In this document: one piece after another, positions 6,207 through 12,833 of the stretch
Numbering within the stretch: position 1 is the first letter of the stretch
How the letters are laid out: every line of letters starts with the position of its first letter
IMG/VR virus record: IMGVR_UViG_3300035661_000323
Span: 1-24,484 of that record
Length of the DNA stretch: 24,484 bases
Direction: 5' to 3' (one strand)
Source: a virus
Notes under the pieces: generated by a model
The model's input: only the letters and a program-made list of their open reading frames with translations
Database searches by the model: none
Told to the model about the DNA's origin: nothing
Position numbers and translations under genes: made by a program

Positions 6207-7231
6207 GCTACTTTTGTGACGACGTCGACGCGGCGCTCGGCGGGTACCACACGAGCGCGTACACCGGGCTCGGCCTCCGCGGCGACCAGGTGCCCGCGTC
6301 AGGCGCCGACGGCCCGTCCGTGCTGTACCCATGCCTGAGCCTGCCTGCGGACGCTGCGACCGAGGTATTCATGCAGCTTACGCGGCTGCCCACACTCGGT
6401 GTGTTGACCATCGAAGAAGATGGCAGCTTCGTCTACACCGGAGCAACTGACTACCTGGAATTTCGGTTGTGGGCCGGCGGCATCGCGTTCACCGCCGACA
6501 TCGGTTTCGGCCCAGGCATCGTTCGCGTTTCCCTCAACGTGGGGAACTCGGGGTTTGCCGGTGGCGGCCAATTGGCCGGCGTGCTGGCAGGGGGGTCGCT
6601 GACACTCAGTGGCGGCACGCCGCCGACGTTCTCGCAGCAGCCAGCCAACGCATCGCGCACCGCAGGGCAACAGGCCCAATTTCTTGCGGTCGTGCAGGGC
6701 ACGGCCCCGCTCACGGTGCAGTGGAAGAAGAACGGAACAGTGGTTGCGTCTACGGTATATCCGACGGCGCCCGCCACTGCGATCTACACGACCCCCGTCT
6801 TGACTCTCTCGGACAACGGGTCTTCGTTCGTAGCGGAGGCATCGAACGCGATCGCGACAAACGTGGCCAGTGCCTCGGCCGCATTGAGCGTCGTGTCGGC
6901 GCCCAGCCCGTCGCCGAGTCCGTCGCCCGGCCCATCGCCCGGTCCGAACCCCGGGGGAGGAAAACACGTGTCCAACAGCATCCTCGACGGGCTGTCGCTC
7001 GACTTCTTGACCGCGCGCTTGACCCAGATGCAGTTGGCCTACCTGGACCTGTCGTCCGGCGCCAAGCCGCAGGTCGTCTCGTACTCACAGGCTGACGGGT
7101 CCAAGTCCGTCAGCTACACGCAAGCTGACTTGGGCCGCCTGGCGCAAGCCATCAAAGCGGTCCAAGCGCAGATCGACGCCTTGAACGGCGTGACCTCCAA
7201 CCGCCGTCGCCCCATGCGGCCGCTGTTCTGA
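6203..7231 (+). CDS. Ig-domain virion protein, in frame with and containing the gpW connector (342 aa)
   Basis: ATG at 6203 overlaps the previous stop (ATGA). Parts in order: a beta domain at about 1-115 (FVYTGATDYLEFRLWAGGI), one Gly-rich repeat at about 116-133, an Ig-like domain at about 138-232 (PPTFSQQPANASRTAGQQAQF, VQWKKNGTVV, SSFVAEASNAIATN), a PSPSPSPGP linker at about 233-253, and a C-terminal gpW-like segment. No stop separates the Ig part from gpW. Either a true fusion is made, or the upstream protein reads through while gpW is also made from its own GTG at 6968. The Ig part alone would be a typical surface-exposed phage domain. A fusion of that domain to a neck protein is unusual, so the exact products are uncertain. 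Confidence 0.7.
   Translation: MSYFCDDVDAALGGYHTSAYTGLGLRGDQVPASGADGPSVLYPCLSLPADAATEVFMQLTRLPTLGVLTIEEDGSFVYTGATDYLEFRLWAGGIAFTADIGFGPGIVRVSLNVGNSGFAGGGQLAGVLAGGSLTLSGGTPPTFSQQPANASRTAGQQAQFLAVVQGTAPLTVQWKKNGTVVASTVYPTAPATAIYTTPVLTLSDNGSSFVAEASNAIATNVASASAALSVVSAPSPSPSPSPGPSPGPNPGGGKHVSNSILDGLSLDFLTARLTQMQLAYLDLSSGAKPQVVSYSQADGSKSVSYTQADLGRLAQAIKAVQAQIDALNGVTSNRRRPMRPLF
6548..6601 (+). repeat. Single 18-residue Gly-rich repeat in the Ig-domain protein
   Basis: SGFAGGGQLAGVLAGGSL fits the motif found twice in each of the two preceding gene products, and lies just before the Ig-like domain. Confidence 0.7.
6953..6960 (+). promoter_or_regulatory. Strong internal ribosome binding site for gpW
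   Basis: GGGGGAGG lies seven bases upstream of an in-frame GTG at 6968, inside the longer ORF. It also encodes part of the PGGG end of the proline linker. It decides the likely gpW start. Confidence 0.75.
6968..7231 (+). CDS. W: Head-tail connector, lambda gpW-like (87 aa from internal GTG)
   Basis: Lambda gpW (68 aa) closes the filled head below the portal and prepares it for the tail. The segment here has the gpW pattern: helix 1 (FLTARLTQMQLAYLDLSSG), a beta hairpin (VVSYSQADGSKSVSYTQ), helix 2 (DLGRLAQAIKAVQAQID) and a basic tail (RRRPMRPLF), matching the gpW order helix-hairpin-helix-R-R-R tail. It directly precedes the portal gene, as in lambda. The start is chosen at GTG 6968 because GGGGGAGG lies seven bases upstream and the resulting length fits the family. 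It is in frame with the Ig-domain ORF that begins at 6203, so a fused form may also exist. Family call is strong; start is likely rather than certain. Confidence 0.8.
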   Translation: MSNSILDGLSLDFLTARLTQMQLAYLDLSSGAKPQVVSYSQADGSKSVSYTQADLGRLAQAIKAVQAQIDALNGVTSNRRRPMRPLF

Positions 7232-7232
7232 T

Positions 7233-8936
7233 ATGAACCAACCCCTCTCCATCGTGGATTCGAGCGGTCGGCCTTTCAGCGCGCCGGCTACCCGTGGCCG
7301 CGTGCGCGCAGACGGGTTCTACGGCCCGAACGGCAGCACCACGATCCCCGGGTATGGCAGCAGCGCCTACCCCTATTCCGCGTCGAGCCCGGTCTCGCAA
7401 GAGATGGGCGACTGGTACCCGGTCATCCGGTCGCCCGACTCGGAAATCAACATCCTGCGCGACCGCATGGTCGCTCGGTCGCGGGACCTCACGCGCAACA
7501 GCGGTTGGGCGTCCGGCGGGATTTCGCGCATCCTCGACAACATGGTCGGCTCGCGCTTGCGCCTGTCGGCCGCGCCGGACTACCGCGCGCTGGCCTACAA
7601 GTTCAAGAAGTCGACGTTCGACGCGAAGTGGGCCAACGAATTTCAGCGCGCCGCTGAAGCCCTGTGGCGTTCGTACACCGAGAGCACGGGCCGCTGGGCC
7701 GACGTGCAGCGCCAGTTGACGATGGGGCAGATGTTCCGCCTGGCCGCGCGCCACAAGCTGGTCGACGGCGAAGGTCTTGCGCTGGCCTACTGGTTGCCGG
7801 ATCGCGTGGGGCAGGGCGGGGCGGAATACGCCACGTCGTTCCTGCTGATGGACCCGGACCGACTGAGCAACCCGTACCAGGCGCCCGACACGAAGAACCG
7901 CCGCGGCGGCGTGGAGATCGACGACGCAGGCATGCCGATCGGCGTGCATCTGCGCAAGGCACAGCAGAACGACTGGTACAACGCCATGGAGGCGAACACC
8001 TGGGAGTTCGTGCCCTACGAGGACGAGGACGGTTGGCGCCGCGTCATCCACGACTTCGACCCCGATCGCGCGGGCCAGCACCGCGGTATCGGCGTGTTCA
8101 CGAGCGTGCTCGAACACATGAAGATGCTGGGCCGGTACTACGGCGTCGAGCTCCAAGCCGCGACCCTGGCCGCATCGTTGGGCACGTATGTCACCAGCCC
8201 GTACGACGAGGAGATGGTGCAGGACGCCATCGCCGGTGCCGACCAGTTGAACAAGTACCAGGAGATCCGCGCCGAGTGGGCGAAGGAACGGCCGGCGATG
8301 TTCAACGGCGTCCGCATGCCGACGCTGGCCCCGGGCGAATCCATCGAAACCGTGCACGGCGCCCACCCGCACTCGAATTTCCCCGACTTCGCGCACGAGA
8401 TGCTGTGCGTGTTCGCGGCGGCCACCGGCGTTTCGGTGGAGCAAGTCACCCAGGATTGGTCCCGCACGAACTACAGCAGCGCGCGTGCCGCGCTGATGGA
8501 GACGTGGAAGACCCTCGTGCGCCGGCGCGACGACTTCGCAACGAACTTCGCCACGCCTATCTATTCCCTATGGCTGAATGAGGCGATGGACCGAGGCGAA
8601 TTGCCCCTGCCCGCCGGCGCACCTTCTTTCGTCGAGGCGGCGTCGTCGTTTTCGCGCTGCAAGTGGATCGGCCCGGGCCGCGGCTACGTGGACGGCGTGA
8701 AGGAACCCCAGGGTGCGCAACTGCGCATGAACATGGGCGTGTCGACGCTGGAAAACGAAGCGGCCGAACAGGGCTTCGACTGGGAAGAAAACCTCGACCA
8801 GCGCCAACTGGAAATGAAGGCGTTCGAGGAACGCGGCCTGCCGGCGCCGGATTGGTTCGGCGTCCAGCCCGAGCAAGGCACCGAATCCGGCGAACGGTCG
8901 CACGACCCCGACTCGCCCAACTACCGCAGCGCCTGA
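7233..8936 (+). CDS. B: Portal protein, lambda gpB family (567 aa)
   Basis: The dodecameric portal sits at one capsid vertex, takes DNA from the terminase and connects to the neck. ATG at 7233 follows the gpW stop by one base. The lambda-type pattern is clear near the N-terminus: ILRDRMVARSRDLTRNSGWASGGISRILDNMVGSRLRLS, which corresponds to the family's R-x-R-x-x-x-R-N-x-x-x-x-x-x-I-x-x-x-x-x-x-V-G-x-G element. Further family-like stretches are WRSYTES, FRLAARHKLVDGEGLALAYWLP, WEFVPYEDEDGWRRVIHDFDPDRAGQHRGIGVF and ATGVSVEQVTQDWSRTNYSSARAALMETWKT. Length is close to lambda gpB (about 530). The C-terminus is acidic and polar, without anomalies. The protease gene starts two bases after the stop. 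Confidence 0.93.
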   Translation: MNQPLSIVDSSGRPFSAPATRGRVRADGFYGPNGSTTIPGYGSSAYPYSASSPVSQEMGDWYPVIRSPDSEINILRDRMVARSRDLTRNSGWASGGISRILDNMVGSRLRLSAAPDYRALAYKFKKSTFDAKWANEFQRAAEALWRSYTESTGRWADVQRQLTMGQMFRLAARHKLVDGEGLALAYWLPDRVGQGGAEYATSFLLMDPDRLSNPYQAPDTKNRRGGVEIDDAGMPIGVHLRKAQQNDWYNAMEANTWEFVPYEDEDGWRRVIHDFDPDRAGQHRGIGVFTSVLEHMKMLGRYYGVELQAATLAASLGTYVTSPYDEEMVQDAIAGADQLNKYQEIRAEWAKERPAMFNGVRMPTLAPGESIETVHGAHPHSNFPDFAHEMLCVFAAATGVSVEQVTQDWSRTNYSSARAALMETWKTLVRRRDDFATNFATPIYSLWLNEAMDRGELPLPAGAPSFVEAASSFSRCKWIGPGRGYVDGVKEPQGAQLRMNMGVSTLENEAAEQGFDWEENLDQRQLEMKAFEERGLPAPDWFGVQPEQGTESGERSHDPDSPNYRSA

Positions 8937-8938
8937 CC

Positions 8939-9805
8939 ATGCAACCCAACTTTCCTCTCCTGGCGCAGCGGCTGTTCAACGTCCCGCTCGCGATCACGCC
9001 CGGCAAGGTCGAAATGATCATGGCGGCGTTGGCCGAGCGCGTCGGCATGGCCACGCTGACTCGCCCGACCGGCGAGGTCGTCATGCTGGCCGACGTCGAC
9101 ACCGACAGCGCGCCGCAGGCCCAGTACCGGCCGTACCAGGTCGTCGAAGGCGTGGCCATCATCCCGGTCGAGGGCACGCTCGTGCAAAAGCTGGGCTCGA
9201 TGCGCCCGTGGTCGGGGATGACCGGCTACGACGGCACTCGCGCGCTCCTGAGCCTAGCCATGGACGACCCGGACGTGCGCGCGATCATGTTCGACGTCGA
9301 CAGCCCGGGCGGCGAAGTCGCAGGGTGCTTTGACCTGGTCGACGCGATCTACGGCGCGCGGGGCGTCAAGCCGATGTGGTCGATCCTGAGCGAGCACGCC
9401 TACTCGGCCGCGTTCGCCATCGCCACCGCCGCGGACCGGGTCATCGTGCCCCGCACCGGCGGCACGGGCAGCGTGGGCGTGATCTGCGCTCACGTCGATT
9501 TCAGCAAGGCCCTGGGCGCCGCCGGCATCAACGTGACGTTGATCACTTACGGCGACCACAAGGCGGACGGCAACCAGTACCAGGCGCTGTCCAAAGAAGT
9601 GCTCGCGGGGTACCAGGCGGACATCGACCGCATGGGCGGTCTGTTCTGCGAGACCGTCGCCCGCAACATGGGAATGTCTACGGCCAAGGTGCGCAGCACC
9701 CAGGCCGCTACCTACATGGGCGCCGCCGGCGTCGATGTCGGCTTCGCCCACGCCGTCATGGCGCCGGACGAGGCTTTCCGGTCCCTACTCGCCGAGTTGG
9801 GCTGA
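8939..9805 (+). CDS. C: Prohead protease, S49 family, lambda gpC-like (288 aa)
   Basis: This serine protease matures the prohead by cleaving scaffold and head proteins. ATG at 8939 lies two bases after the portal stop; longer upstream frames overlap the portal gene. S49/SppA features: VEGVAIIPVEGTLV at the domain start, MFDVDSPGGEVAGCFDL, nucleophile Ser156 in SEHAYSAAFAIAT, the TGGTGSVGVICAHVDFS strand, and general base Lys208 in YGDHKADG. The Ser-Lys spacing of 52 fits the family. Unlike lambda gpC, the protein ends shortly after the protease domain, and the scaffold-like part is a separate gene downstream. It looks complete and active. Confidence 0.92.
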   Translation: MQPNFPLLAQRLFNVPLAITPGKVEMIMAALAERVGMATLTRPTGEVVMLADVDTDSAPQAQYRPYQVVEGVAIIPVEGTLVQKLGSMRPWSGMTGYDGTRALLSLAMDDPDVRAIMFDVDSPGGEVAGCFDLVDAIYGARGVKPMWSILSEHAYSAAFAIATAADRVIVPRTGGTGSVGVICAHVDFSKALGAAGINVTLITYGDHKADGNQYQALSKEVLAGYQADIDRMGGLFCETVARNMGMSTAKVRSTQAATYMGAAGVDVGFAHAVMAPDEAFRSLLAELG

Positions 9806-9832
9806 TTCACCACCACCACGAAGGAAACCACG

Positions 9833-10387
9833 ATGAGCCGATCTATCCTGGCCACGGTGGCGAGCGCCCTCTCGTTCGCCCACCTGAGCGGCCTGAACCG
9901 CGGACCTGCCGCCGAGTCCAATCCCCCGTCTGACAAGGACGAGGACGACAAGGACGACGAGAAGGGCGCTTCGGCCGATGAGCCGCCTGCCGACAACGAC
10001 AAGAAGGGCGCCGCTGACCCGGCCGCCCCGGCTGCCATCGCCCCCGCTGCACTCGTGGCCGCCCAAGGCCCGTCGATCGCCGAGGTCCAAGCCACCGCAC
10101 GCAGCGAAGGCGCCAAGGCGGAACGCGACCGTTGCGCGGCAATCTTCGCCGCCCCGGCTGCCGCCCGCAACGTGGCCATGGCCGCCGAACTGGCCTTCGG
10201 CACGGACCTGAGCGCCGAGCGCGCGATTGCCCTGCTGGACAAGACCCCCGCCCCGGCTGCAGCAGCCGGCCGTGCGGCCCGCAATCCGAACGTGGGCGCC
10301 AGCGCCCCGGCGGTGAACCCCCAGCAAGCGACGGCGGCGCGCTGGGATGCCCATCTGCAACAGGCCAACCCCAATCGCCGCGCCTGA
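9833..10387 (+). CDS. Putative capsid scaffold protein, separate from protease (184 aa)
   Basis: ATG at 9833 with AAGGAA eight bases upstream. The first 30 residues are a short helix, followed by a strongly acidic stretch (SDKDEDDKDDEKGASADEPP) and an Ala/Pro linker. A helical region follows at about 75-135: PSIAEVQATARSEGAKAERD then CAAIFAAPAAARNVAMAAELAFGTDLSAERAIALLDKTP. The latter pattern (E-R-x-R-x-x-x-I, then L-A-x-x-x-x-x-x-A-I-x-x-L) is like the C-terminal scaffold part of S49 peptidase/scaffold fusions in other phages. In lambda the scaffold Nu3 is nested at the end of gpC; here it is a separate gene. Place between protease and decoration genes supports a scaffold role. No enzyme motif. 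Confidence 0.7.
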   Translation: MSRSILATVASALSFAHLSGLNRGPAAESNPPSDKDEDDKDDEKGASADEPPADNDKKGAADPAAPAAIAPAALVAAQGPSIAEVQATARSEGAKAERDRCAAIFAAPAAARNVAMAAELAFGTDLSAERAIALLDKTPAPAAAAGRAARNPNVGASAPAVNPQQATAARWDAHLQQANPNRRA

Positions 10388-10418
10388 CCCTCCATCCAAC
10401 TGAAAGGAACCCCACATC

Positions 10419-11351
10419 ATGGGAAACCCGACTGTCACTCCTCTGCCGGAGTCGTTTCACAACGCCGGCTTCATCGTCTCCGAGGCGCCGAACTGGTACT
10501 CGCGTGAACAGGTCGCGCTGGCATCCGGCAACAAGCTCGGCGCCGGTACCGTCCTGGGCCAGATCCTGAGCGGTCTGACCGCCGCGGCCGTGGCCGTGGG
10601 TACCAACACCGGCAACGGCACCTTCGGCGCCATCACGCCGCAGGCCGCCCCCGGCACTCAGATCGGCGTGTACTCGCTGCTGATGACCGCGGCAACCACG
10701 TTCGTCGTGACGGCCCCTGACGGCGACACGGCGAACGGCACCACTGGTGTCGCGTTCAGCGCCCTCGGCATCGGCTTCACGCTGACCGCCGGCGGCACCC
10801 CGTTCGTGGCCAACGAGGGCTTCACGCTGACCACGGCTGCCGCGGTGGGCAAGCCCACGATCACCACCGCTGCCAACGTCGGCAACACCGGCAACGGCAC
10901 GATGGGTTCGACCAGCACCGTGGGCTACGCGGCCACGCCGGGCGTCTACACCGTGAACTTCGACGCGGCGACGCTCTACAACGTCAGCGATCCGACTGGC
11001 CAGGTGATCGGCCACGGCACGACCGGTGTCGCGTTCTCGGCCGGCGGCCTGTCGTTCACCATCACCGCGGGCGGTAGCGCCTTCGCGGCTGGCGATGCTT
11101 TCGCGATCACGGTCTCGGCCGGCTCGAACAAGTACGGCCAGTGGAACCCGTCCGCCACGGACGGCACCCAGATCGTGGCCGGCGTGCTGATCGCGGCGAA
11201 GGACGCCACTTCGGCGGACAAGCCCGCGGCGGCCCTGCTGCGTCAGGCGCGCGTCAACGCCAGCGAGCTCGTGTGGCCGACCGGCGCCAACGCCGCGACC
11301 ATCACTGCGGGCCTGGCCGGCTTGAAGAAGATCGGCATCCTCAACTCCTGA
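10419..11351 (+). CDS. D: Head decoration protein, gpD-like with two inserted beta domains (310 aa)
   Basis: Lambda gpD (110 aa) trimers stabilise the expanded capsid. ATG at 10419, AAAGGAA upstream. A gpD-like core is split: residues 1-56 (FIVSEAPNWYSREQVALASGNKLGAGTVLGQI) and 236-310 (YGQWNPSATDGTQIVAGVLIAAKDATSADKPAAALLRQARVNASELVW). Between them lie two related repeats at about 61-141 and 154-235. Both contain NTGNGTxG, a VYS/VYT strand, a short turn plus GTTGVAFSA-GG-x-FT-x-TAGG-x-xF, and end in FTLT or FAIT. They look like small beta-sandwich domains placed at the outside of the capsid. The repeats probably add surface-exposed material. Family call is strong; role of the insertions is inference. 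Confidence 0.85.
   Translation: MGNPTVTPLPESFHNAGFIVSEAPNWYSREQVALASGNKLGAGTVLGQILSGLTAAAVAVGTNTGNGTFGAITPQAAPGTQIGVYSLLMTAATTFVVTAPDGDTANGTTGVAFSALGIGFTLTAGGTPFVANEGFTLTTAAAVGKPTITTAANVGNTGNGTMGSTSTVGYAATPGVYTVNFDAATLYNVSDPTGQVIGHGTTGVAFSAGGLSFTITAGGSAFAAGDAFAITVSAGSNKYGQWNPSATDGTQIVAGVLIAAKDATSADKPAAALLRQARVNASELVWPTGANAATITAGLAGLKKIGILNS
10599..11123 (+). repeat. Two related beta-domain repeats inside the decoration gene
   Basis: Residues 61-141 and 154-235 of the decoration protein repeat the elements NTGNGT, GTTGVAFSA and TAGG-x-x-F in the same order and spacing. They diverge clearly elsewhere, so the duplication is not recent. Confidence 0.7.
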
Positions 11352-11373
11352 TCCACCGCATCCAACCAACGCC

Positions 11374-11397
11374 ATAGGGCGCCTCCGGGCGCCCTAT
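11374..11397 (+). terminator. Perfect 10-bp hairpin between decoration and capsid genes
   Basis: ATAGGGCGCC and GGCGCCCTAT flank a TCCG loop, a perfect 10-bp stem in the only gap of over 60 bases in the head module. Only a weak T-rich stretch (TTCATTTCCC) follows, so full termination is doubtful. It may be a partial terminator or an RNA processing or stability element that sets capsid gene dosage. It lies just before the AAAGGAA ribosome binding site of the capsid gene. Confidence 0.6.
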
Positions 11398-11419
11398 TCA
11401 TTTCCCGAAAGGAACTGCC

Positions 11420-12487
11420 ATGGCCGGCGAAATCATCGACATCTTCAACAGCGACGCGTTCAGCGCGCTGACTCTGTCTCAGGGCGTCCAGCGCAACCCG
11501 TACCAACCGGGCGCGCTGGGTTCCCTGAACATCTTCACCCCCAATCCGATCCGCACCACCGCGGTGTCGGTGGAGGAACGCACCGGCACGCTGAAGCTCA
11601 TCGGCTTCAGCGAGCGCGGTTCGGGTGAAGCGGCCCAACGCACGACCGAGAAGCGCAAGATGCGCTACTTCGACGTGCCGCGGCTGATGCACGCGGACAC
11701 GATCCACACGTACGAACTGCAGAACATCCGCGAGTTCCCCGAAGGTCCCACCGGACAGATCGTCACGGTGCCCATGCAGTTGGAGCGTGAAGTCGCGCGC
11801 CGCCTGTCCGGCCCCACCGGTCTGCAGGCCAACATCGAGTACACCAAGGAATACCTGCGCCTGGCCGCGCTGCAGGGCTTGGTGCTGGACCCGAAGGACG
11901 GTTCCGTTCTCTACAACTGGTTCGACGAGTTCCAGATCACGCAGGCGGCCGAAGTGGGCTTCGACCTGGCGGCCAACGTCGAGGGCAGTCTTCGCCCGCG
12001 CTGCAACGCGATCAAGCGCACCATGGCGCGCAAGTCGCAGGGCGCGTTCACCAACAGCACGCGTATCTACGCGCTGTGCGGCGACACGTTCTACGACCTG
12101 CTGGTGAACCACAAGGACGTGGCGAAGACGTTCATCAACTTCGAGGACGCCCGCCAACTGCGCGACGCGACCTTCGGTGATGCGTTCGCGGCGATCAGCT
12201 TCGACAACATCACCTGGGTGAACTACCGCGGTTCGGACGACAACTCCTCCGTGAAGATCGCCGACGACAAGGTGAAGTTCTTCCCGGTGAACGCCCCCGG
12301 CATCTTCCAAGAAGTGCTGGCCCCGGGCGAGTCGGCCGAGTTCATCAACCAGCCCGGCGCACCGCTGTACGTCCTGCCGATCATGGACCGCGACCGCCGC
12401 ATGTGGTGGAAGATGGAAGCGTACAGCTACCCGCTGTACCTCTGCACCCGGCCCGAAGTGCTGTTGTCCGGCAAGCAGCAGGCTTGA
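11420..12487 (+). CDS. E: Major capsid protein, lambda gpE family (355 aa)
   Basis: HK97-fold shell protein. ATG at 11420, with AAAGGAA eight to fourteen bases upstream. Length is close to lambda gpE (341). Family signs: the N-terminal IIDIFNSDAFSALTLSQGVQRNPYQPGALG, then KLIGFSERGSGEA and KMRYFDVPRLMHADTIHTYELQNIREF, the helix REVARRLSGPTGLQANIEYTKEYLRLAALQGLVLDP, and the C-terminal VKFFPVNAPGIFQEVLAPGE with a final strand YSYPLYLCTRPEVLLSGK. No N-terminal scaffold extension is present, in agreement with a separate scaffold gene. No damage visible. The next gene starts one base after the stop. Confidence 0.93.
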   Translation: MAGEIIDIFNSDAFSALTLSQGVQRNPYQPGALGSLNIFTPNPIRTTAVSVEERTGTLKLIGFSERGSGEAAQRTTEKRKMRYFDVPRLMHADTIHTYELQNIREFPEGPTGQIVTVPMQLEREVARRLSGPTGLQANIEYTKEYLRLAALQGLVLDPKDGSVLYNWFDEFQITQAAEVGFDLAANVEGSLRPRCNAIKRTMARKSQGAFTNSTRIYALCGDTFYDLLVNHKDVAKTFINFEDARQLRDATFGDAFAAISFDNITWVNYRGSDDNSSVKIADDKVKFFPVNAPGIFQEVLAPGESAEFINQPGAPLYVLPIMDRDRRMWWKMEAYSYPLYLCTRPEVLLSGKQQA

Positions 12488-12488
12488 C

Positions 12489-12833
12489 GTGATCGACTTC
12501 GACGCCCTGGTCTTGGGGCCCGCGATGGCTACGTTCGGCGAGGCGGTCTGGTACGTGCCAGGCCCGCGCTCGCCGATCTACACCGGAGCGGGCTTCGAGA
12601 TCACGGGCGTCTACGACCACGCCTACGTCGAAGCAGGCGAGTTGGGTTCCCCCGGCGTGAACACCACGCGTCCAGTGCTCGGGGTCCAACTCTCCCAATT
12701 CCCCGCCGGGTTCGACCCGGAGAATGCCCAGAAGGACACGTTCACCGTGCTCCGCACCGGCGAGACGTTCGTCGTCAAGTCCGGTAAGAAAGACAGCCAC
12801 GGCGGCGCACGCCTGGACGCGAACGCCGCATGA
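12489..12833 (+). CDS. FII: Head-tail joining protein, lambda gpFII-like (114 aa)
   Basis: GTG at 12489 directly after the capsid stop. The product matches the length of lambda gpFII (117) and its order of elements: an N-terminal helix (FDALVLGPAMATFGEAVWYVP), a beta barrel (PIYTGAGFEITGVYDHAYVEAG, PVLGVQLSQFP), then DTFTVLRTGETFVVKSGKKDSHGGARLDANAA. The R-T-G-E-x-F-V-V followed by D-S-x-G-x-A-x-L pattern is typical of this family, which forms the ring at the head neck to which the tail docks. It is the last lambda-type gene before the Mu-type tail block. The stop overlaps the next start (ATGA). Confidence 0.75.
   Translation: MIDFDALVLGPAMATFGEAVWYVPGPRSPIYTGAGFEITGVYDHAYVEAGELGSPGVNTTRPVLGVQLSQFPAGFDPENAQKDTFTVLRTGETFVVKSGKKDSHGGARLDANAA

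Noticed and set aside
7152-8444. Minus-strand open frame of 430 codons
   Set aside because: It is opposite the portal gene; no plausible domain or ribosome binding site.
9843-11375. Minus-strand open frame of 510 codons
   Set aside because: It is opposite scaffold and decoration genes with clear family features; composition is Gly/Arg/His-rich without domain signs.
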